A stretch of DNA of 64,000 bases, taken from NCBI GenBank assembly GCA_021234155.1, contig JAJEKV010000082.1, forward strand, positions 2,225,377 to 2,289,376. The letters run 5' to 3'. The stretch comes from Isoetes taiwanensis. Taxonomy: Eukaryota; Streptophyta; Lycopodiopsida; Isoetales; Isoetaceae. Each line of letters opens with the position of its first letter. Positions within the stretch are counted from its first letter, which is position 1. Below the pieces are notes generated by a model. The model saw nothing but the letters and a program-made list of their open reading frames with translations, had not been told where the DNA came from and did not search any database. Below are positions 32,585-42,448 of the stretch, in pieces. The position numbers and the translations under genes were made by a program.

Positions 32585-33625
32585 ACCCTCTAAGCCAATA
32601 ACATTTTGATGCGTGTTATTTTTTCATTTTGCAAATCTGTAGGGATAATTGTTGCTAAGATTTTTGGTCTATATTCTGAATTCGCTAGTTTGCATTCCAT
32701 TTTTTTGTTACACTGCTGGTTTCTACAGAGTCTCAATCATGGTCATTCGACTGGCAATAATGGAGGGCTAAAAATTTACATTGAGGAAATGCCCCACTGG
32801 GCAAGACTCTAGCGATGCAATCAAACTGTCTTGCACCTTCGGCTTAAACCACTTTTCTTATGTTGGAATCTCGCCCGGTGTGCCATTCCCTTATACAAAT
32901 AGGAAAATGGAGTAGCTAGCGGAACTCAGATGAGCAAATGAACTAAAGGGAAGTAAAACAATGGAATTAAAAACGACACCTCGGGATTGATAGAACGAAG
33001 TCATAATGAACTAACACATCCAAGGTATAGTGGAGTAATGGAGTGACTGAGTTTCTTGCGCTAGAAAATCATTGAATGGAATGACCTGTAAGAAATATGC
33101 CATGCCATGTATGCGCATAAGGCAAATGCCAACTACCAAAGCACCACCATGTATACGCGGTAACTCCAACCTACAAATGAGCTTCTGAAAATGCACAATC
33201 ACAGAAAATAAGGTGAATAAAATCACATAAGAGGGGAACCAAGTGAAAAGGAAGATCAAGTTCCAAACGAGGACGTCTCGATTAGATGCACCTACAAAAA
33301 CAAGTATATGTTGGTCAGGTGTTCAAATAATGCTCCATGAGGAACTTATATAGAACAAAGATGAAAGGGCACAAGAAGTTTAATGTTTCAAACAATATAT
33401 AAAAGTACTCAGATACCTATTACTATTTTTAGACAATACAGAAAGGATAAAATGCCAACAAACAAGCATTAAGTTGTGCCAAATAAACATACTAGGGGCA
33501 TCACGCCAACAACCTTAGTCTTTAAGCTACATATAGGATCCAATTATCAATAAATAAAAAAGCTAAAACACAATTTCATTAGTGGTGACTCCCTATGATT
33601 ATGCACCCTTTCACACGAACCAAAA
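32585..33625. other. No gene seen
   Basis: Only short frames without motifs. Confidence 0.5.
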
Positions 33626-33630
33626 TGTAT

Positions 33631-33800
33631 TAGAATAGAATAGAATAGAATAGGTTTTTAGCGTCCACGGAGACCAATTGGCCTATGGGACCCAAACAAA
33701 AAGAGAGCAGCAAGCGCATTACTGACAGGATTAAAAAACCCCCGCCCCGAAGTATTGAACTGTCCTATGCAATTGTACAGTGTGCTAAGGAAAAACCTTA
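33631..33800 (-). mobile_element. 3'-end fragment of a second-lineage LINE with TATTC tail
   Basis: On the minus strand: GGGGGTTTTTTAATCC (compare GGGGGTTTTTTCATCC in the 3' UTR of the 32-kb fragment), the terminal hairpin GGTCCCATAGGCCAATTGGT with CTCCGTGGACG, then five TATTC units. Its upstream side abuts the tail of the next LINE. Confidence 0.6.
33751..33784 (+). repeat. 34-bp inverted repeat, left arm
   Basis: Begins GTATTGAACTGTCCTATGCA. Its reverse complement is at 36514-36547, at the 5' end of the LINE copy. A small hairpin (GCTAAGGAAAAACCTTAGC) adjoins it. Confidence 0.85.
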
Positions 33801-36513
33801 GCAGTAATAATAATAATAATAATATTATTATCATGCTCCGTAGGACCCTAAGGGTCATGAAGCAACAAAGTACAATGATACAATGATTCAATGATTTTTT
33901 TAGCGCTGCTGTTGTGTTTTAAATAGAAAATCTCGATGAGTTTCCACTGATTTCATATAACAACCTAGTATTTTAGGATTTAATGATAGCAAGGAGTGAA
34001 AATTTGGCTGATCTATACCATATTTGTCTCGTATGTGCTGATATGCCGAGCATTGTAAGAAAACATGATGTTCATCTTCCACTTCGCCAGTTCTGCAAAT
34101 ATCACAGGTCCGTTCCTCTCGGGTCAATTTACCCCAACGTCCTGTCTCTATTTTCAAAGAATGAGATCCGGACCTGTATCTTGCAATTGTTCCTCTCATC
34201 TGTTTAGAGATTGGAGCATCTAAATAATCTGGGCTTGCATAAATGAGAAGCGGATTTACCTCTTCGTGATAAAAGACCATCTTTGAACCACGTTTTTCCC
34301 ACAGTTTTCTGACAAAGTTTTCCTGAACCATTTCTCTATCTTGAGCTCGAAATGCGGCCCGGTGTTACGCCATTATCCCCCCAAGGGCAGCCCAGTCATG
34401 TACTTCTTTGAGCCATCCCGATGGCAGATCCATTGCCATTTTTGGTAATCTGCTTACATCCATCAGCCTTAATCTGTTTACAAAATTCATAGTCAAGCAT
34501 AAAGCCTCAGCTTCTAAAGGAAGAAGACCCGTTTCTGCCAAAAGAATCGCATATGGAATCTGCTTGCGCACTCCCAATACCTCCTGAATAAATATCTTCA
34601 ATACTTGTTCCACCTGATTCCATGTTTTAGTGTGTATAGAGGGCCCCCAAATGGGAGCACCATACAGCACAACTGTCTGCACTAAGGTTTTAAATAGCAT
34701 TTTTTTGAGCCCCCAACTGGACAAAGATGCACTGTGACATTTGGACAACATGGAATATAAAGCTGCCTTACCTCCTATAATACGTTTCCGCACGCACTCC
34801 TTCCATTTGTAGTTTGAGCAAATCTCCAGACCTAGGTATTTGTAACAGTCCACCTCTTCTAGTCTCTCGCCTTGATATGTGAAGATCGGTTGTTTTACTG
34901 TGCCAATCACCATAATTTTTGTCTTTGAAAGATTTACTTTCATTCTGTGGGAACTACAGAAGGAGCTCAGATTGTGCAAATGTTCTTGTAGCCCTTCTTG
35001 GGAATCTGCTATTAGCACTACATCGTCAGCATACAGTAACAATTGCACCACAAAACTTCCTAACTTGATTCCAGCTTGTCCCCTGTTCCGTAGCCACTCC
35101 TCCAACTCGTCTATATAAAGTCCGAACAGAGTCGGCGATAGTGGGCATCCTTGCCGAACACCCATCGTGCTCCGAATCTCATGTGGTATATCAGAAGACA
35201 GTTTGGCTAATACCTCTTCATATAAGCGTGCTACTGCACCCCTCCAAGCCTGTGGGACATCAAGCTGTTCCATTCGTATCCACAGTTTTTCTCTTGGAAC
35301 GGTGTCAAATGCTTTGGAGAAATCAATGTAAGCCAGATAAAGTGCTTGTCTTGGCTTCTTGGCTTGCTCAAATAAGACTCTCAGAGTAAGAAGATGGTCT
35401 AGGGTGTTATGTTGTTTTCTGAAACCTGCCTGGCAGTAAGCTCTCTTATCATGACGTTCTGCCCAAGCACTAATTTTCTGTTCCAGCAAACCTCCCAGGA
35501 GCTTAGAATACATGCTGCCTATCATTATGGTGCGATAATTTCGCACCTCTTTTCTGCAACCTGACTTATATATGGGGACGATCCTGCATTCTCTCCAGGA
35601 TTTTGGTAATCCATCTTGGGACAGACCATGTTCATAAGCTCGTTTTTCTTTGGGTTAGTTTTCCATCTGCCCATTTCATTAGTTCGGTCGATAGACCCAT
35701 TAAGTCAGAGGCTTTCCCATTTTTCATGCGTTGCAGCTGGGACTCCACTTCCTCTACATCAAAAATATCTTCAGTAATGCTTATAACGGGCATCTCACCA
35801 GCATCTGCATTGAAATATATCTCCTTTACCAGAGATAGAAGATCTTCTACCCTAAACTGGTGTACCGATTTGCCTTGCAAGTTCTTCCAGAACATTTTGG
35901 GATTTACGTAAAGCATGTTGCTAAGATCAGACTGTCTTTTTGCATGAAAGCGACTCTTCTTCTCCTTAATAAGTTTCTTGTACCATTTTGGCTTTAATCT
36001 GCATTTGTTTGGCAGCTCTGCCCTTGCCTTCTTGCAATCATCATCCCACCAGCTGTTGTGCATGCGTCCGCCTGATCTTTTCCTAGTGACGCCAAATCCC
36101 AATTTAGCTGCTTCCAACATTATGTTGGTTAGGTTCTGAGAGTCTGTATCAGCATCGCCCACCCATTGCAAACGCTCCAGCATGCTACTCAAATGTTTCT
36201 GATATTGATCTTTATGTCTAAAATCCAGCTTGATTCTAGGTTTAAAAGCTCTCACAATGGACTGCCTGTGCACTTGTCCACTTAGCTTAAACCATAAACC
36301 TGCATGGTCCGATTCCACCTCTTTCTCTAGGATCATAAATTCTTCTACAGAGTTTTGTTTATTGGCCACTAAATAATCTACAGTGCTGGTACCTGTGGGA
36401 GTGAAACAAGTAAACCCGTCTGTCTGTGCAAAATGAGGGATTCCATTCAAAATTCTTAAACCGCTCACTGTAAGAGACTCCACCAAGTAGTCTAGGTGTG
36501 TAATAAGCATGCT
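33801..36513 (-). mobile_element. 5'-truncated second-lineage LINE (LINE-a)
   Basis: About 2.7 kb on the minus strand. It keeps the end of the endonuclease (SDHAGLWFKL), the linker, the whole reverse transcriptase and the C-terminal knuckle. The 3' UTR has the hairpin TTCATGACCCTTAGGGTCCT and a TAA/ATT tail at 33804-33831. Its 5' end carries a 34-bp sequence that is inverted relative to the 3' flank. Confidence 0.85.
33900..36513 (-). pseudogene. ORF2 of LINE-a (endonuclease end, RT, zinc knuckle), frameshifted
   Basis: Three frames make up the protein. The first (36513 to 35632) ends the endonuclease and holds a Lys-rich linker with NSWWDDDCKKARAELPNK. The second (35546 to 34365) is reverse transcriptase: CQAGFRKQHNTLDHLL, YIDFSKAFDTVPREKLW (motif A), GVRQGCPLSPTLFGLYIDEL, LLYADDVVLIAD (catalytic Asp pair) and SLSKTKIMVIG-like thumb sequence. 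The third (34331 to 33900) has CDICRTGEVEDEHHVFLQC, the lineage's zinc knuckle. Frame changes near 35600 and 34350 and the missing N-terminus make it inactive. It differs from the L1 type in lacking the zf-RVT WxxxW block. Confidence 0.85.
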
Positions 36514-36547
36514 GGCACACTGTACAATTGCATAGGACAGTTCAATA
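36514..36547 (-). repeat. 34-bp inverted repeat, right arm
   Basis: Exact reverse complement of 33751-33784; see left arm. Confidence 0.85.
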
Positions 36548-36880
36548 CCGTCCCGTAGGACACAAACGAGTCCGTGCATCCATAACCTCAAACCATCTAT
36601 TTTAAATACACAAGTCTAGAGGTATCGAATGCATCCTTCGATACAAACAAAATCAACCTTAGGTACAAGACATATCGATGCAAAGAATACTATGCACCCT
36701 AAAATACAAATGAATTCAACCATCTGATGCAAACACCCTTGAAACCCATTCAATGTGACGAGAATTGGCTCTGGGGTGTTATTCATGTATGGCGGCATGG
36801 AAATTAAGGAGCAGATTCCAGGGGCCCCGCGATCAGCGGGAGCCGGGAGCAGGTCTGGAATAGCGGCCCAATTCCAGGCC

Positions 36881-37003
36881 GCCACAACATGGCAACTGGG
36901 TCGATTTACCTGCTAGTCACCTGCACATGACTGCTTGAGCGGAATTGCTGAGCCCTTTTCCATTCCGAAGGCGGAAGAAGGGACCCAGTTGCCATGTTGT
37001 GGC
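36881..37003. repeat. Fold-back element with 22-bp perfect inverted arms
   Basis: GCCACAACATGGCAACTGGG at 36881-36900 (arm 36881-36902) pairs perfectly with the arm at 36982-37003. The loop is about 79 bp. No terminal duplication is obvious. It could be a short non-autonomous element or a chance-preserved palindrome. Confidence 0.8.
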
Positions 37004-37273
37004 ATTGTTTTCCATCTGATTATCAGCATAGCCACTGGTGTGCACTGGCACTTTTCAGTGCACGGGTGTGGACTGTGCACCACGGAGTTTGGTTATGTTT
37101 GGTAGTGGTAATGTTCCTGAAGAGGCCATTAATGCGGTAAGTGCTTCCTGGCTTGCCAACTCCAAACCAGGAATACTGGCCTGGGCAGGAACATTTCTAG
37201 TCGTAATGTTGAGGGGAGATGACGTTTTAGGATATGTGAGCTGATCTGATTGGTTCTTTTCCGCGTAAGGAAA

Positions 37274-37380
37274 GGAGGAGGGACATTATCAAATGTAATC
37301 TAGGCCTAGGTCAGAAATGTGTTTGGCGGAGGAGGGACATTATCAAATGTAAATCTAGGCCTAGGTCAGAAATGTGCTTG
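37274..37380 (+). repeat. Tandem duplication upstream of the PPR gene
   Basis: Two adjacent copies of about 53 bp share GGAGGAGGGACATTATCAAA, then TCTAGGCCTAGGTCAGAAAT. They lie about 270-380 bp before the PPR start codon, so they fall in its likely promoter or 5' UTR. Any regulatory role is untested. Confidence 0.8.
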
Positions 37381-37652
37381 CCAAACATTACAATGTCTAG
37401 GCTGAGAGCCCATGATCAGAGTGCTTTTCTAGAAATTCTTTGTAAGGAGCCACGTTGCAGTTGGATATCTATGCGCAGCTTTTTACTACCCAGGGTTTAG
37501 GGTGCATGGGAATGCAGTGATGGAACGACTGGTTTAGGGTGCTGGTTTTAAAGCAGAACGAACCAGTTCAAGCAGAGCATACCCATATGCTAAAAGTGAA
37601 GAAGAAGCTGAGATCATGAAGCAGCAGAGGATATCTACTTGGGACCAGAGAC

Positions 37653-40640
37653 ATGGCAGCATATCGGCCATGTTTCTCCCGTATTTGCAGCATTCAGCTG
37701 ATTTGCCAGTATCAAGCGCAGCCGCATTTCTTTCACAGTCACATCTTGGAAAGCAATATGGAAAATATTCGGCATGTGAGTGCTATGGCTTCCAAAAGTA
37801 TGAGCAAATTATGCAAAGGGGGACTTCTCGAGGACGCTTTTGAGGTAATAGACCAGCGAAGCATTTTGGTAACTGCAGAAGATGCATATTACATTGTGCA
37901 GGAGTGCAATTTAAGGAAAGACTTGGAATCGGGCAGGAGAGTGCGTTTTTTTATTGGTAAAGCTGGACTGGATTCAGTTGAAGTACTGGGTAACTATCTT
38001 ATCAGACTGTTTGCTTCTGCTAAATCTTTGTTTGAAGCAAATAAAATATTTGAAACCATTGTACATCCTACTGGCTATACGTGGAGTGCAATTATTTCTG
38101 CTCATGCTGAACGAGCCCATCTTGCTTTTGAGTTATACACAAAGATGCAGCAGTTAGGAATACACAATAATAAATGTATTGACCTTGCTGTTCTGAAAGG
38201 AGTTACCGTAGAATATGGCCTGATGGAAGTCAGGCTCATCCATAGCCAAGTCATAGCACGTGGTTTTGAACTTGATTCAGTTTTGGGAAGTGTCTTAATC
38301 GACATATATTCTAAATGTAAGAGCTTGGATGAGGCCCAAGAAGTTTTTTACAATTTGCCAGATAGAAACGTGATTTCTTGGACTACAGTGATTGCAGGGC
38401 ATACGCAAAATGGAGATGGTCATCTTGCATTACGTTATTTTGAGGAAATGCAAGATAGATGTGTAAGGCCAGACAGTGTTTTGTTTTCTATCCTTCTGAA
38501 GGCTTGTGCCAGTATAGGAGCTGCTGAGAAGGGTAGACTGATCCATGATTTGATTCTAGTACATGGATTTGAATCAAATATTGTTTTGGGGAATGGTCTT
38601 ATAGATATGTATGCCAAATGTGGAAGCCTGAAGGAGGCTCGTATTGTTTTTGACAAAATGCCCAATCGGAATATTATATCATGGGGTGCCATTATATCTG
38701 GCTATGCCCAGAATGCAGAAGGTGCAATTGCCCTAGATTGCTTCGAAGACATGCAGCAAAGTGGCATGAGGCCAAATGAGACCATTTGTGCTAGCATCTT
38801 GAAGGTATGTGGTGATATAGGAGCAGTAAATCGGGGAAGTCTGATACATAATTATATCTTAAAGTATGGGCTTGAATTGGATGTTGTTGTAGGGACTGCA
38901 GTTGTCAATATGTATGCAAATTGTGACATTCTATATCAGGCTTGCAAAGTCTTCGATAATATGGAAAAGCGGAATGTGGTCTCTTGGAATGCAATAATTA
39001 TGGGCTGTGCAGAGCACGGAGAAGGTTTTCTTGCCTTAGACTGTTTTGAGAAAATGAAGGAAGGAGGCATAAATCCAGATAAAGTGACATTTTTGTGTCT
39101 TTTAAAAGCATGTAGCAGCATAGGAGCCTCAGAATTTGGTCGCACCATACATAATCAAATCTTAGAACACAGCTTCGCTTCAGATGTTGTTGTGGGCAGT
39201 AGTATTGTTGACATGTATGCTAAATGTGGTAACATAGAGGAATCATCTAAACTATTTGATAGATTACCTCAACGAAATTTGGTTTCATGGAATGCTATCA
39301 TTGCAGGGTACATCCAGCATGATGAAACCTTTCTTGCGTTAAGTACATGTGAGAAGATGCAAGAGGAGGGTTTTAATCCAGACCGAGTGACGTTTTCTTG
39401 CATCTTAAAAGCATGCGGTAGCATTGGAGCCCTAGAGGAAGGCAGGCTCCTTCATGATCGAATTTTGAGATATGGGCTTCACTCAGACATTTTTGTTGGG
39501 AACGCACTTATTGATATGTATTTCAAATGTTGTTCCATAAGGGAATCCCTTACTGTTTTTGAAAAATTACTAAATAGGAATACAGCATCCTGGAATTCAC
39601 TTATTGCAGGATATGCACAATGTGACAAGTTTCAACTTGCCCTCAGCTGTTTTGAGAGTTTGCAAGAAGAGGACATAGAGCCAGACAAAGTAACATTTAT
39701 AAATATTTTGAAGGTATGCGCTAGCTTAGGAGCTATAGAATGGGGTAGACTTATACACGAACATGTCTTAACCCTTGGCCTTGAATCAGATGCTATGGTA
39801 GGGAATATGCTGATCGATATGTATGCCAAATGTCGAATGGTCAAAGAGTCATGTAAGGTCTTTGAAAAAATGTTGAAGCAAGATGTAGTGTCCTGGAATG
39901 CAATGATAACAGGATGTGTGGATAATCATCAAAGTCTTCTTGCTTTTGAATATTTTGAGAAGATGCAGAATGAGGGCATAAAACCCGACAGGGTGACATT
40001 TTTGGGCATTTTGAAAGCATGTGCAAGCATAGGAGCAATACAGCAGGGACGTTTTGTACATAACAACATATCTGCCTGTAAATTGGAAGATACGGAGGTA
40101 GGGAATACGTTGGTTGATATGTATGCAAAGTGTGGGAGTTTAACAGAGTCACAGAGGGTTTTTGAGAGACTGCCAAATCGAAGTATAGTTTCCTGGGGTG
40201 CATTAATTTCGGCATGTGCACAACATGACAGTATTCTTGCTCTTGAATTTTTCCAGGAAATGCAAGACGAAGGTATAAAACCAACTACAGCCATACTTCT
40301 TTCCGTCCTCACAGCATGTAACCATTTGAAGCTAGTAGATAAAGCTGTCTGGTATTTCGAGCGTATGGAGAAACACCATGGTATTATGCCACTTGTGGAG
40401 CACCACAATTGCATGGTTGATCTCCTTGGCCATGCTGGATATTTCAAAGAAGCTGAGGATCTGGTCAGGGCTACAGTGCAGCCCAATATTTCTGGTTGGA
40501 CATCCCTCCTAAATGCTTGCAGGTGTCATGGCAATGTGAAATTAGGGAGACAATGCTTTGATGAGCTGCTTTGTTTGGACCCCCATTATGCGCCTAGTTA
40601 TGTACTCACGTCAAACATGTATGCAGAAGCTCACATGTAG
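37653..40640 (+). CDS. PLS-class pentatricopeptide repeat protein, E domain truncated
   Basis: A single uninterrupted 995-residue frame starts at ATG 37653. The N-terminus is Arg/Ser/His-rich without acidic residues (MAAYRPCFSRICSIQLICQY), as in mitochondrial or plastid transit peptides. From residue about 110 there are eight to nine roughly 100-residue P-L-S cycles with typical wording: IDMYAKCGSLKEARIVFDKM, PNRNIISWGAIISGYAQN, FEDMQQSGMRPNETI. Such proteins bind organellar RNA one base per repeat; PLS members usually direct C-to-U editing. The end reads YVLTSNMYAEAHM and stops inside what would be the E domain, so there is no DYW deaminase. An editing role would therefore need a partner protein. 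Intronless structure is normal for the family. Alternative starts are possible. Confidence 0.93.
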   Translation: MAAYRPCFSRICSIQLICQYQAQPHFFHSHILESNMENIRHVSAMASKSMSKLCKGGLLEDAFEVIDQRSILVTAEDAYYIVQECNLRKDLESGRRVRFFIGKAGLDSVEVLGNYLIRLFASAKSLFEANKIFETIVHPTGYTWSAIISAHAERAHLAFELYTKMQQLGIHNNKCIDLAVLKGVTVEYGLMEVRLIHSQVIARGFELDSVLGSVLIDIYSKCKSLDEAQEVFYNLPDRNVISWTTVIAGHTQNGDGHLALRYFEEMQDRCVRPDSVLFSILLKACASIGAAEKGRLIHDLILVHGFESNIVLGNGLIDMYAKCGSLKEARIVFDKMPNRNIISWGAIISGYAQNAEGAIALDCFEDMQQSGMRPNETICASILKVCGDIGAVNRGSLIHNYILKYGLELDVVVGTAVVNMYANCDILYQACKVFDNMEKRNVVSWNAIIMGCAEHGEGFLALDCFEKMKEGGINPDKVTFLCLLKACSSIGASEFGRTIHNQILEHSFASDVVVGSSIVDMYAKCGNIEESSKLFDRLPQRNLVSWNAIIAGYIQHDETFLALSTCEKMQEEGFNPDRVTFSCILKACGSIGALEEGRLLHDRILRYGLHSDIFVGNALIDMYFKCCSIRESLTVFEKLLNRNTASWNSLIAGYAQCDKFQLALSCFESLQEEDIEPDKVTFINILKVCASLGAIEWGRLIHEHVLTLGLESDAMVGNMLIDMYAKCRMVKESCKVFEKMLKQDVVSWNAMITGCVDNHQSLLAFEYFEKMQNEGIKPDRVTFLGILKACASIGAIQQGRFVHNNISACKLEDTEVGNTLVDMYAKCGSLTESQRVFERLPNRSIVSWGALISACAQHDSILALEFFQEMQDEGIKPTTAILLSVLTACNHLKLVDKAVWYFERMEKHHGIMPLVEHHNCMVDLLGHAGYFKEAEDLVRATVQPNISGWTSLLNACRCHGNVKLGRQCFDELLCLDPHYAPSYVLTSNMYAEAHM

Positions 40641-41466
40641 GAGATTGTCAGGGAATTTCTAAAGTTCTGAAAGTTTACTTTTGTTAGGTGCTGAAGACAC
40701 ATGTAAGATCACAAATCAGCTTTCTTTACATTCTGATGACCTTCTATGCCCCAGTTTATGTAGAGAAACCTAATAAGCTTCCAACTGCATGTAGTGTCTT
40801 TGAGCGCATTGCTAAAGGACTTGCAGAGATTTACAGAAATGCATCTGCTTTATGGATAAAAAACGCTGGGATTATGGCCACCGAAATTCATACGAAAAAG
40901 TGCTTTAAGTCATCTATTTATACATAAGAAGATTTCATTATCTTATATTATACAAGCTGTTCTCATTGGGCAGGCCAAAGGACTCTAACTTGTGGCTACT
41001 TTGACCTTTGGGGGTGGACATCACAATCATTCAAGCGAGCATGCTCCTAGATGTTAGCAATGATGTAATGGTTATACATACTTTGAACAAGGGGCTGAAG
41101 GCCCTTGATTATTGGAGATGCAATATAGATGGTCCTTAAACTACTGGAGGACTAAACAAATATCGATCTGCCCTCTTCTTCGACTGCTATTCTCTCAAAG
41201 GTTTCGCCTTATATAGTAGTGAGTTACGAGCTTGTGCTTTCCCTATTGATAATTAGCATATGCTGCAAATTCCTCCTTTCCGTGTGAATCTTCTATAGTG
41301 AACGCGGGACTTTTAAACATGTTGCATTATGGAACAGATGCAACAGTGTCACTACGGCGGCGTAGGTCTTTGCATTTCTATTTGGGGCCGATTGTAGTGT
41401 TTAGACGTCATGCCCATCTCACACAGTATACTAGCCAAAAAGATGGGATAAGATCGATTCTTCAAA
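40641..41466. other. 3' flank of the PPR gene; no other gene seen
   Basis: The 79-codon frame at 40688-40927 has no PPR, E or DYW motif and is probably 3' UTR. Confidence 0.45.
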
Positions 41467-41675
41467 CGTAGATCTAGATAGGATAAGGGACGCCTCACAT
41501 GTGAGCGGCAAGTTTTACCGGACGTCAAGCCGTTCAAGACGCTCTGGTCTGAACTGCTCCAGCAGTTCGGAGACGACCGGCTCAAACGTCAAACCGGCCG
41601 GCTCAAATTTCGTTCATGTGAATGCGTTTTAATCTACATGTGAGGTCTCTAAGACGTAGATCTAAGTAGGATAAG
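41467..41675. repeat. Short element between direct repeats ACGTAGATCTA
   Basis: ACGTAGATCTAGATAGGATA at 41467 and ACGTAGATCTAAGTAGGATA at 41653 are near-identical 23-bp direct repeats. Between them, CTCACATGTGAG near the left and CTACATGTGAGG near the right form a partial inverted pair. It may be a small non-autonomous element; the identity is unclear. Confidence 0.45.
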
Positions 41676-42143
41676 GTGCAATTTGCAATATACAACCAAC
41701 ATTATTAGAAGGAAGTTCCAATAACATGTTCTAGACAATGGTTGCACACACAAAATGGAAATAGGGTCGTCATTATTCTCTGGCAACCACTCTTATAACG
41801 ACACATGGCATCAGCCAATAATACGGAATGGAAGTAGGGTTTACTGATTCCGCATGACCGGCGGCGCAAGTTCAGCCTCTGTTTTTAGGGTTCGTGGAGC
41901 TCCTTCGCCGCAGATCCTTCATGCAGCTTCTTCATACAGTTTTTGGAGTCACAGGTTCGCAAGTCGCAAGTTCGCAAGCCTTTTCGTTTTGCAATGGCAT
42001 CTCTGTAGCTGCAACGGCAGCAAGGATAGAAGATCAGCAAGGATAGAAGATCTGTAAATCCTTTTCGTTTTGCAAATCTCTCTCTTTTTCCTTCTTCCAG
42101 TTGCGCCAGCTCTGTAAATCTTTCCTCCCCTATTTCCATTTTG

Positions 42144-42262
42144 TAGGGGAATGGAGGTTGGTCCTCCATTCCCGGTTTTGCAGGTGACCTGCTCACGGCT
42201 AACGCCGGTCGCGGGACCCCACCTGCAAATCCGGGAATGGAGTCCCAACCTCCATTCCCCTA
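42144..42262. repeat. MITE-like fold-back with TA flanks
   Basis: The arms are GGGGAATGGAGGTTGG (from 42146) and CCAACCTCCATTCCCC (to 42260), continuing imperfectly through TCCTCCATTCCCGG / CCGGGAATGGAGTC. The inner pair GCAGGT / ACCTGC adds a second stem. TA lies directly outside both arms, as expected for a TA target duplication of Tc1/mariner-type MITEs. The total is about 119 bp. It lies between the PPR and NPH3 genes. Confidence 0.75.
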
Positions 42263-42448
42263 TACATTATCTAATATCTTTGTTGAGTAAATCTTCCACC
42301 TGCTTGTGTGTTTTGCACGCTTGTTGAAATGGTACATTTACGTATGCAACACAATAATTATGCAACTAAATAATGTACAAAATGTATTGCCACAAGATAA
42401 GATACGTAAATGACATGAACAAAACAATGTTGTCTTTTAGGGCTTAAG

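Noticed and set aside
36616-36885. Minus-strand 89-codon frame upstream of LINE-a
   Set aside because: No domain, no splice support, and overlaps the fold-back element; probably chance.
40688-40927. Continuation of the PPR protein (E+/DYW)
   Set aside because: The 79-codon frame has none of the E+ or DYW residues (no HxE or CxxC).
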